From: Antarcticimicrobium sp.
GTDB taxonomy: Bacteria > Pseudomonadota > Alphaproteobacteria > Rhodobacterales > Rhodobacteraceae
DNA length: 64,000 bases
Reading direction: 5' to 3'
Assembly (NCBI RefSeq): GCF_029212575.1
Contig: NZ_JARGPK010000021.1
Coordinates: 22,259 to 86,258, forward strand
Under the pieces are notes generated by a model. It was given only the letters and a program-made list of their open reading frames with translations, had not been told where the DNA came from and did not search any database. Positions 1 through 8,500 of this stretch are shown here, piece after piece. Made by a program: the position numbers and the translations under genes. The first letter of the stretch is position 1. Each line of letters opens with the position of its first letter.

Positions 1-719
1 GCCGCGTTGGACAACAGGAAACAGACCGGCTGCGCCACTTCTTCAGGGGTGCTCATACGGCCCATCGGGATCTGTGCCATGTATTTGTCGGCAAACTTGT
101 CCGATCGGATCGTTTCAGTCATCGGTGTTTCGACCATTCCGAAACAGACCGAGTTGACGTTGATCCCGTAGCGGCCCCATTCGCGCGCGGCGCTCATCGT
201 CAAGCCGAGCACGCCGGACTTGGCGGCGCCATAGTTGATCTGCCCGATGGTGCCGCGGCGGCCGGCATCGGAGGAGACGTTGACGATGGCGCGGCGTGCG
301 GAGCTGTCCGGGTCCTTCTGGGCCTGATCCCTGTAGTAGGTGCCCACAGCCTGAAGGCAGGCGAAGACACCGGTGAGATTGACGTCGATGACCTGCTGCC
401 ATGTGGCGCGGTCCATCTTGTGGATCATCGCAGCGCGCACGATGCCGGCGTTGTTCACCAGCCCGTTGATGTCCCCGAATTCGTCAAGGCTGAACTTCAC
501 CAGTTTCTCGGGAAAGTCCGGGTCGGCCACGTTCCCGACGAGGGCGCGGGCATTGCCGCCGATCTTCTCGGCGGTTTCCTTGACGCCGTCTTCGTTGAGA
601 TCGTTCACGACGACCCTGGCACCCAGATCGGCCGCCAGTTCCGCCACGCCGCGACCGATCCCCTGTCCGGCGCCGGTGACGATCACTACCTGATTTTCCA
701 ATGACATCGGGTTGATCAT
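1..719 (-). CDS. SDR-family NAD(P)-dependent oxidoreductase (3' end beyond window)
   Basis: Cytosolic short-chain dehydrogenase, most FabG/3-hydroxyacyl-CoA dehydrogenase-like. I translated the minus strand because the frame runs off the left edge. 239 codons are visible: TGAGQGIG cofactor loop at residues 15-22, NNAG at 89-92, catalytic Ser near 149-150, Y163-x3-K167. About 10 C-terminal residues are missing. The start at 719 is chosen because AAGGAG (726-731) lies 6 nt upstream; an in-frame ATG at 707 has no such site. It lies 33 nt after the PaaI gene as the last visible gene of a run coming from 6744, so it may oxidise a hydroxyacyl-CoA made by the ACAD pair of that operon. The substrate is unknown. 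Confidence 0.9.
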   Translation of the reverse strand, partial: MINPMSLENQVVIVTGAGQGIGRGVAELAADLGARVVVNDLNEDGVKETAEKIGGNARALVGNVADPDFPEKLVKFSLDEFGDINGLVNNAGIVRAAMIHKMDRATWQQVIDVNLTGVFACLQAVGTYYRDQAQKDPDSSARRAIVNVSSDAGRRGTIGQINYGAAKSGVLGLTMSAAREWGRYGINVNSVCFGMVETPMTETIRSDKFADKYMAQIPMGRMSTPEEVAQPVCFLLSNA

Positions 720-752
720 TTCTATCTCCTTACTACATTCATTGGTTGAAGA

Positions 753-1193
753 TCAGTTTCCGCCGCTCGGCTCGGGTTGGCCCGAGGGCGGTGTGACCCG
801 CTTTATCACGGCATCTCCATGTGCCAGACGACGCCCGTCCTGATTGACGACCTCGCCCTGCACGAAGACCAGTTTGCGCCCACCACCGACAATGCGCGCG
901 CGTGCCGTCAGCACGTCGCCCTCGACCGCCGGGCCGACAAAGCTGGTGGTGAGAGAGAGCGTCAGACAGCGATGACCGGGACGGCCTTCGCCCGCAAAAG
1001 CCGCGCAGAAGGTGACCGCGTTGTCCAGCATGGTTGCGAAAACCCCACCATGGACCGCGAAGGCGCCATTCAGGTGGTCATGGGTGATCGTCAACTGCAA
1101 TTCCGCCATGTCATCGGACCAGGAAATGAATCGGACGCCCAGCAAGGCGTTGAACGGGGCGGGAACCTCGGGTTTGCCATTCTGTGCGCTCAT
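753..1193 (-). CDS. PaaI-type hotdog-fold thioesterase
   Basis: A 146-residue single hotdog domain, normal length for PaaI-family acyl-CoA thioesterases. The family signature HGG at residues 48-50 followed by an acidic residue (D57, in the MLDNA segment) is present, which in PaaI-like enzymes forms the CoA-thioester hydrolysis site. It starts 1 nt after the stop of the TRAP permease gene, so it is probably translationally coupled. In this setting it could release CoA from dead-end acyl- or aryl-CoA intermediates. Family assignment is firm; substrate is not. Confidence 0.87.
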   Translation of the reverse strand: MSAQNGKPEVPAPFNALLGVRFISWSDDMAELQLTITHDHLNGAFAVHGGVFATMLDNAVTFCAAFAGEGRPGHRCLTLSLTTSFVGPAVEGDVLTARARIVGGGRKLVFVQGEVVNQDGRRLAHGDAVIKRVTPPSGQPEPSGGN

Positions 1194-1194
1194 T

Positions 1195-3162
1195 TCAGGT
1201 GGCCTTTCGGTTGCGCGAGAACGTCACGATGACCGCCGCCAGCGCCGTCACCGCGACACCGACGCCCACCGCCGCAGCGATCGGAATTGCCAGCATCGCG
1301 GTCGAGGGAAGGGCGAAGGCCAGACCGGCAATCCCGAGCAGAAGCCGCGCAATCGTGCCCGTGGGACCGGGTTCGATACGGCCGACGCCCAGCAGGTATC
1401 CCTGCAATCCGGCGCAGATCAGCAGAACGCCGATACCCGCGCGCAGGATTGTCAGGGCACTGTCGACGAACCCTGCCTGGAGGGTGTACGCAGGATCGAG
1501 GACGAAGAAGAAGGGCACGATATAGATGATGGTGCCCAGCTTCATCGCCTCATAGGCCGCAGCGAAGGGCCGGGCTTGGGCAATCGCCGCCGCGGCGAAA
1601 GCCGCCAGCGCCACGGGTGGGGTGATGTAGCTCAGCATACTCCAGTAGAGAATGAACAGATGCACGCCGATCGGGTCGAGCCCGCCGGCGATCAGGGCCG
1701 GGGCCAGAGACACCGCGAGGATGACATAGGCGGCCGTCACCGTCATGCCCATCCCGAGTATGAAACTGGTCAGGGCGCCGAGAAGCAGCAGCAGGAAGGT
1801 GTTGCCGCCCGCGATGAAAAGCAGATCATTGGAGATCGTGCCGGACATGCCGGTCACCGCCAGTCCGCCGACAATCAGCCCGACCGCCGCGAGGATCGCG
1901 ACCAGTTCGACAAACAGCCGCCCCGTCGCCGCCAGGAAGTTCATCAGCTCCTGCCGGCCCCAGCGCGATTTCGACAGCAACTGGTTCAGAACGATCAGCA
2001 GCGCGGTCGCATAGAACGGGGCGATTGCCTCGCGCTTGAGATAAAGCAGCATCCAGATGAGAAGCCCGAAGACGGCGAGAAAATACCAGCCCTCGCGCAG
2101 CACATTTCCGAATCTGGGAAGATCGGCGCGGGGCACGCCCTTCAGCCCGTTGCGCGCCGAGTAGGCGTCGATCTGGGCGAAGAGACCGAAAAAATAGAGC
2201 AGCGAGGGCAGCACTGCCGCAACCACGATGTTGGTGTAGTCCGTCAGCAGAAAGCTCGCCATGACAAACGCCGTGGCCCCCATGATCGGAGGCATCAGCA
2301 CCGCGCCGGTCGAGGCCGCCGCCTCGATCCCGGCGGCATAGCTGGGCCGGAAGCCCACCTTTTTCATGGCCGGAATGGTGATAGACCCGGTGGTAAGCAC
2401 ATTGGTGATGACGCTGCCGCTCATGGATCCGGTCAGCGCGCTGGTCAGGACGCCGACCTTGGCAGGGCCGCCCCGCACATGCCCGAGCGCGGCAAAGGCG
2501 AGGTCGATAAAGAACGGCCCCGCACCGGTGTGCTGCATCGCAACCCCGAAGATCATGAAGCCGACAACAAGGTTGACGAAACTGCGCATCGGGATGCCCA
2601 GAACGCTTTCGCCGCTCATGGCGTGGAAGATCGCCGTCTCAATCGGCGGGCGCTGGAATCCCTGGATCGGTCCCGGCGCATAATTGGCGATCATAGGATA
2701 GATGGAAAACATCAGGATGACGACAAAGAGCGTCCAGCCGCCGGTGCGCCGCGCCGCCACGAGCAGCAGAAACCAGAAGGCGAAGCTGGCAATCACGGCA
2801 TGGGTGGGGGCCGCGAAATCCCAGCCTTTGTTCACCACGCTGCGCCCGTAATAGACGAAGAATGCGCAAGTTATCAACGCGAGGAGGGCAAGAAAATAAT
2901 CCCACCATCGCGTTGACCCGTGCGGGTTTGTCTTGCTGCATGGAAAGACAAGGTAGACGAGCGGTAACGTCAGCAACAGCATCACGTAGAGGTAATGAAT
3001 CTCCAGCAGTCGGACGTTCATGAAGAACCCGAGATTGAAGATATGATTGGCCGACGCTGCAGACAAAAGAAGGGCCGACGCCGCAAGCATCAACCGCAGA
3101 CCGGTCGGCTGGTTGCTCGTGCCTATCGGCTGTACCGTCGTGGCCTGCGGTTGCTGTGGCAT
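1195..3162 (-). CDS. TRAP transporter permease, fused DctQ-DctM (TAXI type)
   Basis: Polytopic inner-membrane permease of about 655 residues with the length and layout of TAXI-associated fused TRAP permeases: an N-terminal small-subunit-like set of helices followed by the large DctM-like domain. Landmarks include GGPAKVGVLTSALTGSMSGS and a following TTGSITIPAMKK segment, typical of the large subunit. An upstream in-frame ATG at 3228 would overlap the binding-protein gene; I prefer ATG 3162, preceded by AGGA, which leaves 31 nt between the genes. It works with the TAXI binding protein just upstream to import an organic acid driven by an ion gradient. Confidence 0.9.
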   Translation of the reverse strand: MPQQPQATTVQPIGTSNQPTGLRLMLAASALLLSAASANHIFNLGFFMNVRLLEIHYLYVMLLLTLPLVYLVFPCSKTNPHGSTRWWDYFLALLALITCAFFVYYGRSVVNKGWDFAAPTHAVIASFAFWFLLLVAARRTGGWTLFVVILMFSIYPMIANYAPGPIQGFQRPPIETAIFHAMSGESVLGIPMRSFVNLVVGFMIFGVAMQHTGAGPFFIDLAFAALGHVRGGPAKVGVLTSALTGSMSGSVITNVLTTGSITIPAMKKVGFRPSYAAGIEAAASTGAVLMPPIMGATAFVMASFLLTDYTNIVVAAVLPSLLYFFGLFAQIDAYSARNGLKGVPRADLPRFGNVLREGWYFLAVFGLLIWMLLYLKREAIAPFYATALLIVLNQLLSKSRWGRQELMNFLAATGRLFVELVAILAAVGLIVGGLAVTGMSGTISNDLLFIAGGNTFLLLLLGALTSFILGMGMTVTAAYVILAVSLAPALIAGGLDPIGVHLFILYWSMLSYITPPVALAAFAAAAIAQARPFAAAYEAMKLGTIIYIVPFFFVLDPAYTLQAGFVDSALTILRAGIGVLLICAGLQGYLLGVGRIEPGPTGTIARLLLGIAGLAFALPSTAMLAIPIAAAVGVGVAVTALAAVIVTFSRNRKAT

Positions 3163-3193
3163 ACCTGTTCCTGACTTGTGCGATTGTGGAAAG

Positions 3194-4342
3194 TCAGCGG
3201 AAGTAGACTTCGTGACCTGCTGCCTCAAGCGCCTCGGCGCGTGCCTTCATCCAGGCGGCGGCAAACTCTTCCTCACCCTCGGGAGCGCCTTCGACAAAAC
3301 CGCTCCACTCTTCGGAGAGCACCCTTTGCCGGTCCAGCAACTTGTCCTGGTTCTCCTGGTGCTCCGGGGTCCACATGCCCTTTTCCTTGAAGTAGGCGAC
3401 GCTTCCATCGCTCCACGGCATCACCCAACTAAGGATCTGGCGATCGATTGCATAGGCATTGGCACCGGGGGCCGCGTCCTTGAATTCGTCAAAACCGGCG
3501 TCAAGCGCGGCGACGATGTTGCGCACCTCGGTGGCATCCTGATCGGCTTCGGTGACGAGGATCGGATAGGGGTATTGCGCCATGGGCAGCGGTGCCTTGG
3601 GGTCGATCCCCGGCCCGACCGACACCATGTGCGGCGTCACGTAAGGCGTTATTTTGGTATAGCGGGCCCAGGCTTCGGTATCCTCGGCGGGGGTTTCAAG
3701 CCACTTGATACCCCGCGGGCTGGACTCGATTTGGTAGTTCACAGTGGTGGTTGTCAGCGCAAAGGCCGCATCGACGCGATCCTCAAGGATGCCCTTGAGA
3801 GAATTCACATAGCCCGAGAATTCAACGGCTTCGACATCGTCCCATGTCAGATCCGCAAAAGCCAGCAAACCCTCCATGTTGACGTCGATCGCGGGCGAAC
3901 TGGTGGCGCGGCCGACTCGTTTGCCCTTAAGGTCGGTAATCGTCTCAATGCCGGCATCGGCGGCGACAACCACGCCCAGGCCATAGTCGCCGACAGCCTG
4001 AATAACCGCCCGGATCGGCTGCGGCCCCCATTCCGGCGCAGCAAACAGGAACACGCCCTCGCCGGCGAAATAGGAGGCGATTCCGCACAGGCAGTAATCC
4101 ACCGTACCATTCTTGAGAGGCGTCATCCGCGAGACATCGTTGCGCCCCGGAAGCACTCGGATCGTCGTTCCAAATCGGTTGCGCATCATGTTGCCGATGG
4201 CGATGGAATGTGCGTGGCCGGCTGATCCCGTGTCATAGGCCGACCAGGTGATGATGTCGGGCAGTTCGATGTTCTGTGCGCCGACCGGTGCGGCCATCGC
4301 CAGACACCCGACAGCCGCGACGCTTGTCCATCTGAAGTTCAT
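3194..4342 (-). CDS. TAXI-family TRAP solute-binding protein
   Basis: Periplasmic binding protein of 382 residues. The N terminus has a short basic stretch, a hydrophobic core and an Ala-x-Gly-Ala-Gln cleavage region around residues 18-23, a standard Sec signal peptide. The body has TAXI hallmarks: the G-x-H-x-x-x-I-x-N segment near residue 45, then VDYCLCG and GKRVGRAT. AAGGAGGAG ends about 8 nt before the ATG. It is followed directly by the fused TRAP permease. The ligand is unknown; TAXI proteins bind varied organic acids and amino acids. It lies 46 nt downstream of the ACAD pair. Confidence 0.9.
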   Translation of the reverse strand: MNFRWTSVAAVGCLAMAAPVGAQNIELPDIITWSAYDTGSAGHAHSIAIGNMMRNRFGTTIRVLPGRNDVSRMTPLKNGTVDYCLCGIASYFAGEGVFLFAAPEWGPQPIRAVIQAVGDYGLGVVVAADAGIETITDLKGKRVGRATSSPAIDVNMEGLLAFADLTWDDVEAVEFSGYVNSLKGILEDRVDAAFALTTTTVNYQIESSPRGIKWLETPAEDTEAWARYTKITPYVTPHMVSVGPGIDPKAPLPMAQYPYPILVTEADQDATEVRNIVAALDAGFDEFKDAAPGANAYAIDRQILSWVMPWSDGSVAYFKEKGMWTPEHQENQDKLLDRQRVLSEEWSGFVEGAPEGEEEFAAAWMKARAEALEAAGHEVYFR

Positions 4343-4388
4343 GGTAGTCTCCTCCTTGTTGGTTATTCGGGCTCAGTCGGCATTTTGC

Positions 4389-5615
4389 CTAAAGTTCCGA
4401 GAACGGCACGTTCTTGTCGACGCGTATTTCCGGCGGAAGTCCAAGAATGCGCTCGCCGATGATCGTGCGCTGGATCTCGTCGGACCCGCCGGCGATGCGG
4501 TTGCCCGGCGCCGTAAGATACTCGTTGCGCCAGCGCGCGGTATCGTCGCCGGCGGCCGCCGACACGCCCGCCGCAGTCCCTGCCAGTTCCATCCCGAAGG
4601 CGCCCATCTCCTGCCGCAGCTTGCCCAGCAGCAGCTTTCCGATCGAGCCTTCCTCCCCCGGTGCCTCGCCGCGCGAAAGCGACGTCATGACCCGGTAGGA
4701 CGTGAATTCGAGTCCGCGTTGCCGCGCGATGAAATCAGCGACCCGCGCGCGCACTTCGCCGTCCTCGATGGCCGGGCGCCCGTTGCGTTCGACGCGGGCG
4801 GCAAGGTCGATCAGCTCCTCGGCGCGCGCGCCGCCGCTGGCGCGTCCGACCGAGATGCTGAACCGTTCGTTCATCAGCGTCGTCAGCGCCACCTTCCAGC
4901 CTTCGGATTCGCCGCCCAGACGGGCGCTGTCCGGCACGCGCAGGTCGTCGATGAACACCTCGTTGAAGCTGGCCCCGCCCGAGATCTGGCGGATCGGGCG
5001 CGTTTCGATGGCCGGGTCGGACATGTCCACGAGGAACATGGTCATCCCCTTGTGTTTGGGCACCGACGGGTCGGTGCGTGCCAGAAGGATGCCGTGGCTG
5101 GAATAATGCGCCCCCGAGGTCCAGACTTTCTGGCCGGAAATCACCCAGTCGCCGCCATCGCGCCGCGCGCGGGTCCGTATGCCGGCCAGGTCGGAGCCGG
5201 CGGCGGGTTCGGAAAACAACTGGCACCAGATGTCCTCGCCGGTCAGGGCGCGCGGCAGAACCGCGGTTTTCTGATCCTCCGTGCCGTGGATCATGACCGT
5301 CGGCCCGACCAGCCCGATGCCGATCAGGAAGGCGTTGGGCGGAACGGCATAGCGCCCTTCCTCCTGGTTCCAGATCACCTGTTCGATCGGCGTGGCGTCG
5401 CGGCCGCCGAAGGCGCGCGGCCAGGTCAGTCCGGCCCAGCCCGCTTCGGCCTTGCGGGCCTGCCAGTCCCGCGCTCGCGCGACCTCGTCGGCGTCGCGGG
5501 CCATGAAGTGATCCTGAGCCTTCTCGCTGCCGTCCCTCAGGGTTGCGTTGGCGTCCAGCCATTCCCGCGCTTTTGCGCGAAAGGCGGCTTCTTCGGGGCT
5601 GTCGCTAAAATCCAT
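4389..5615 (-). CDS. acyl-CoA dehydrogenase, alpha-like subunit of a predicted heteromer
   Basis: FAD-dependent acyl-CoA dehydrogenase, 408 residues. The FAD-contact motif SEPAAGSD is at 135-142 and the C-terminal motif is AGGSDEIQR at 375-383. The loop position that carries Glu in MCAD (EGTxQIQ) is Gly here, but NERFSIS near residue 238 places a Glu where isovaleryl-CoA and long-chain ACADs have their base. An N-terminal MDFSDSPEE start and long C terminus resemble the steroid-type FadE enzymes. It begins 16 nt after a companion ACAD lacking these motifs, suggesting an alpha2-beta2 heteromer. Family is secure; heteromer and substrate (possibly bulky ring or side-chain acyl-CoA) are inferred. 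Confidence 0.9.
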   Translation of the reverse strand: MDFSDSPEEAAFRAKAREWLDANATLRDGSEKAQDHFMARDADEVARARDWQARKAEAGWAGLTWPRAFGGRDATPIEQVIWNQEEGRYAVPPNAFLIGIGLVGPTVMIHGTEDQKTAVLPRALTGEDIWCQLFSEPAAGSDLAGIRTRARRDGGDWVISGQKVWTSGAHYSSHGILLARTDPSVPKHKGMTMFLVDMSDPAIETRPIRQISGGASFNEVFIDDLRVPDSARLGGESEGWKVALTTLMNERFSISVGRASGGARAEELIDLAARVERNGRPAIEDGEVRARVADFIARQRGLEFTSYRVMTSLSRGEAPGEEGSIGKLLLGKLRQEMGAFGMELAGTAAGVSAAAGDDTARWRNEYLTAPGNRIAGGSDEIQRTIIGERILGLPPEIRVDKNVPFSEL

Positions 5616-5631
5616 GTGTCCGATTTCCCTG

Positions 5632-6744
5632 TTAGCTTGCGGTCCGTGGGGCGTCCGCCAGATGCCCGAGCAGCCGTTCGCGCCACATGGCGGTCGGGCC
5701 GAGTTCTGCCTTCAACTGCCAGCCGCGCCGCAGGAAAAGTTGCGGGTCGGCGGCCCATGTGAACCCGATACCGCCGTGAAGCTGGATCGATTCCTCGGTG
5801 GCGAATTGCACGGCATCGAGCGCTGTGAGGCGCGCGACGGCGGCCGCTTCGGGCAGTTGGTTGTCGCCGCTCGCCAGCGCCCAGGCACCGAAGAAGGCGT
5901 TGGATCGCGCCAGTTCGATCCTGGCGAACATGTCCGCGAGCCGGTGCTTGACCGCCTGAAAGCCGCCGATCGGACGCCCGAAAGCGTGCCGCTCGCCGGC
6001 ATAGGCGGTGGTCAGGGCAAGCACGCGCTCGGCAAGGCCGATCTGTTCGAAGGCGGCCAGCACCGCGGCGCCGTCCAGAAGACGCTTGATCGCCGCGGGG
6101 TCCGAGCCGGGCAGAAGTTCGACCGGCGTGTTGTCAAAAACGATCTCGGCCGCCGGGCGCGTGCGGTCGACCGGGTCGAGCGCACGCGTCGTCACACCCG
6201 ACGCGGAGAGATCCGCAAGATAGAGACGCGGCGTGCCCTCTTCATCGGTCGCAGCGACAAGAGCGTGGGTCGCCTCGGCGCCGAAGGTGACCGGCGTTTT
6301 CTGTCCCGAAAGGCGATCCTGCGTCACTTTCGCCGATACGGTGTCAGGTGCGAGACCCCCGCCTTCGGCAAGCGCTGTCGCTATGATCGTACGGCCTTCG
6401 GCGATGCCGGGCAGAAGCGATTTGCGCTGGTCGTCCGTCCCGGCGGACTGAAGGGCCGGAACCGCCATACACAGGACCGGGATGCAAGGTACGGCGGCCA
6501 GACAGCGGCCGATTTCTTCGGCAAGGATGGCCAGTTCCACCGCGCCCATCCCCGAGCCACCCTCTTCTTCCGACATGGCGAGGCCAAGCCAGCCGCCTTC
6601 GGCCAGTGCGGACCAGGTTGCCGTATCGAACCCTTCCCCGCTGTCGAGGCGGTTGTGCGCGACCTCCAGGGTGGCGTGATCGCCAAGCATCCGGGCCAGG
6701 GTTTCGCGTATGGTATCCTGCTCCTCGGAAAAACCGAAATTCAT
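5632..6744 (-). CDS. acyl-CoA dehydrogenase-like, beta subunit of a predicted heteromer
   Basis: ACAD-fold protein of 370 residues that looks catalytically incomplete. The usual T/S-E-P-x-x-GSD strand is replaced by an ALAEGGG stretch. No Glu is found at either known base position, and the C terminus runs LHGGIGFTW then a non-canonical tail instead of EGTxQIQ. FGRPIGGFQA and LHGGIG remain, so FAD and subunit contacts are partly kept. The ORF can be opened to 6894, but ATG 6744 begins the conserved MNFGFSEEQ and has AAGGAG upstream. First gene of the minus-strand operon. By analogy with ChsE1/ChsE2 and FadE pairs of steroid degraders, it probably completes the active site of the 4389-5615 protein. 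Confidence 0.85.
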   Translation of the reverse strand: MNFGFSEEQDTIRETLARMLGDHATLEVAHNRLDSGEGFDTATWSALAEGGWLGLAMSEEEGGSGMGAVELAILAEEIGRCLAAVPCIPVLCMAVPALQSAGTDDQRKSLLPGIAEGRTIIATALAEGGGLAPDTVSAKVTQDRLSGQKTPVTFGAEATHALVAATDEEGTPRLYLADLSASGVTTRALDPVDRTRPAAEIVFDNTPVELLPGSDPAAIKRLLDGAAVLAAFEQIGLAERVLALTTAYAGERHAFGRPIGGFQAVKHRLADMFARIELARSNAFFGAWALASGDNQLPEAAAVARLTALDAVQFATEESIQLHGGIGFTWAADPQLFLRRGWQLKAELGPTAMWRERLLGHLADAPRTAS

Positions 6745-7067
6745 GCCTGAATAACTCCTTGCGGTTGTGGATGCCGAGTGCTTGTTGGCCGACGTTAGGT
6801 TGGCGGCCGGGCCCGACCAAACACTAACGGCCGGCGGTCGCACAAAACCACATACGTGCAATGTCGCGTTGAGAACGGCGAAAAAGACCGACAAGCCGGA
6901 TTCATCATGAATGTGCTTGATTCATGTCAGACCCGAAAAAATGGTCGCTTCGATTGATTGGCCTGGCTCTTGCACCTTAACCTTACGAGAGCGGGGAATG
7001 TTCAGGTTGCGGGACTGGCGTGGCCGAGCCTTCGCAGAAGACGGGACTTAACAAGGGAACGAGCGGC
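6745..7067. other. divergent intergenic region of 323 bp
   Basis: Separates the minus-strand ACAD operon from the plus-strand MaoC gene and must hold both promoters. It contains the near-palindrome CACATACGTG at 6849-6858. I could not pick a convincing -35/-10 pair. Short in-frame extensions of both flanking genes into this region lack conservation and good ribosome sites. Confidence 0.6.
6849..6858. promoter_or_regulatory. putative operator, CACATACGTG
   Basis: One mismatch from the perfect palindrome CACATATGTG found at 12208 and 14103. It lies 104 bp upstream of the ACAD operon start and 209 bp upstream of the MaoC start. The left context AAACCACATACG is shared with the site at 29207. Probably bound by a local dimeric regulator; this is inference. 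Confidence 0.4.
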
Positions 7068-7550
7068 ATGGAAACTGTGGGCCTTGGATTTTGTTATGAA
7101 GATTTGCCGGTGGGGCGCAAGTTTCGGACCATCGGCCGCACCGTGACCGAAACAGACATCACGAATTTCGTCAGTGTCACCGGCATGCTCGAAGTGCTGT
7201 TCATCAACAGCGACTTCCGCGAAAAGGAATCCAACATGCCGGGCTTCGCCGCCCCCGGCTCCCTGGTCTATTGCTTCATGGAGGGTCTGCTGACCCAGTC
7301 CACGATGCAACACACGGGCTTTGCCTTTCTGGAAATGGAGCTGAAGGTTCTGGGACCCACGTTCGCGGGCGACACGATCCATTGCGAGGTCGAGGTGACC
7401 GAGTCGCGCCGCTCGAAAAGCCGGCCGAACCGCGGCCTTGTCCGGACCCGGAACAGGGTATTCAAACAGACCGGAGAGCAGGTGCTGGAATACACGCCCC
7501 TGCGGATGATCAAGGCACGCACGACGGACAAGGAGCCGGGAGAGGCGTAA
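7068..7550 (+). CDS. MaoC-like acyl-CoA hydratase
   Basis: Single hotdog-domain protein of 160 residues related to MaoC/(R)-specific enoyl-CoA hydratases. The opening runs YEDLPVGRKF, then a TVTETDITNF segment and FAAPGSLVYCFMEG, a pattern typical of the family. The usual D-x-x-P-x-H hydratase dyad is not clear (FINSDF stands there), so it may be a divergent hydratase or a non-catalytic subunit. ATG 7068 is preferred over GTG 7020 because AAGGGA (7053-7058) is spaced 9 nt upstream and the family N terminus starts there. It is 99 nt before the IclR gene, in the same direction, and divergent from the ACAD operon. Confidence 0.8.
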   Translation: METVGLGFCYEDLPVGRKFRTIGRTVTETDITNFVSVTGMLEVLFINSDFREKESNMPGFAAPGSLVYCFMEGLLTQSTMQHTGFAFLEMELKVLGPTFAGDTIHCEVEVTESRRSKSRPNRGLVRTRNRVFKQTGEQVLEYTPLRMIKARTTDKEPGEA

Positions 7551-7608
7551 ACCCGTCTCCGATACGATGCGGGAGTACGCCCCTGGCCGGAAATGGCTGG
7601 ACTGCCGC

Positions 7609-7630
7609 CCCGGTTTTGCTAGTAACCGGG
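7609..7630. promoter_or_regulatory. inverted repeat upstream of IclR gene
   Basis: Perfect 7-bp arms CCCGGTT and AACCGGG separated by 8 nt, ending 19 nt before the IclR start codon. Position and spacing suit an autoregulatory operator or an RNA hairpin in the leader; there is no T-tract, so a terminator of the MaoC gene is less likely. Confidence 0.4.
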
Positions 7631-7649
7631 CGAAACGGGAGACGCAGAT

Positions 7650-8468
7650 ATGAAAACCGCGCAATCTGACGGAATTGGATCTGCCGGGCGTAAATCGGAT
7701 GGGCCGCGGTCGCTGAACCGCATCCTTGCGCTCTTCGATCTGGTGGCGCAAAGCGACCGGCGCATGACGCTCTCTGAACTCAGCGGCGCGCTAAATTGCC
7801 CCAAGAGCAGTTTGCTGGTGCTGCTGCGCCCTCTCACGGAAAAAGGTTACCTGATGCGCGAGAAGGACACCTATCTTCTCGGGCCGAGGATTTTCCAGTT
7901 CGCGCAATCCATCCTGACCAACCACCCGTTCGAGTCGATCCTGCGCGGTGTGATGAGCGAGGTTGTCAAGCAGACGGGCGAGACGGTTCTCTTTGCCGTC
8001 CGGGATGGTGATCGCGTTGTCTATTCATCGGTCATCGAAAGCGAGCAGCCCGTTCGGTACGTTGCCCAGACGGGTGTCGATCGGCCCCTTTTCTGTTCGG
8101 CATCGGGTCTTGTCATGCTGGCCTATGACACGCCCGAGAAGCTTGACGCGTATTTCGAACGGACGGAACTGACGCCGCTTACCGGCAATTCGATCACCGA
8201 CGAAAATGCATTGCGGCGCATGATTTCAGAGATTCGCAAAACCGGCTACGCCAGAACGGTCGGCACCGCGCATGTAGACGCCGCAGGCTTCGGTGTGCCC
8301 GTGTTTCGGGCCGATGGGAGCCTGGCAGGAGCCCTGGTGATCGGCGCCCCTCTGGAACGCGCCGAGAGGAACCGAAAGCTTTGCGTCACAGCGGCCAAAG
8401 CGAGCGCCGAACAACTTTCGTTGGCGCTAGGCTATCGTCCGGGTCGGACCGGGATGGGCCTGAATTAG
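7650..8468 (+). CDS. IclR-family transcriptional regulator
   Basis: DNA-binding regulator of 272 residues, usual IclR length. N-terminal winged helix-turn-helix at about residues 25-90 (SLNRILALFDLV, then MTLSELSGALNCPKSSLLVL, then GYLMRE). The C-terminal effector domain shows ETVLFAV and a GLVMLAY segment, and ends in an ALVIGAPLERA stretch. GGGAG precedes the ATG by about 8 nt. IclR regulators usually sense small aromatic or carboxylic acids. It probably controls one or both divergent operons next to it (ACAD-TAXI and MaoC) or the convergent MmgE-ACAD operon; which one is not visible. Confidence 0.92.
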   Translation: MKTAQSDGIGSAGRKSDGPRSLNRILALFDLVAQSDRRMTLSELSGALNCPKSSLLVLLRPLTEKGYLMREKDTYLLGPRIFQFAQSILTNHPFESILRGVMSEVVKQTGETVLFAVRDGDRVVYSSVIESEQPVRYVAQTGVDRPLFCSASGLVMLAYDTPEKLDAYFERTELTPLTGNSITDENALRRMISEIRKTGYARTVGTAHVDAAGFGVPVFRADGSLAGALVIGAPLERAERNRKLCVTAAKASAEQLSLALGYRPGRTGMGLN

Positions 8469-8500
8469 ACGCGCCCCGCTCCGGCTGGCCGAGCCCCCCG

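Noticed and set aside
1012..2916. 634-residue plus-strand ORF opposite the TRAP permease
   Set aside because: Highly charged, low-complexity translation without motifs; the minus-strand permease has clear helices and family motifs.
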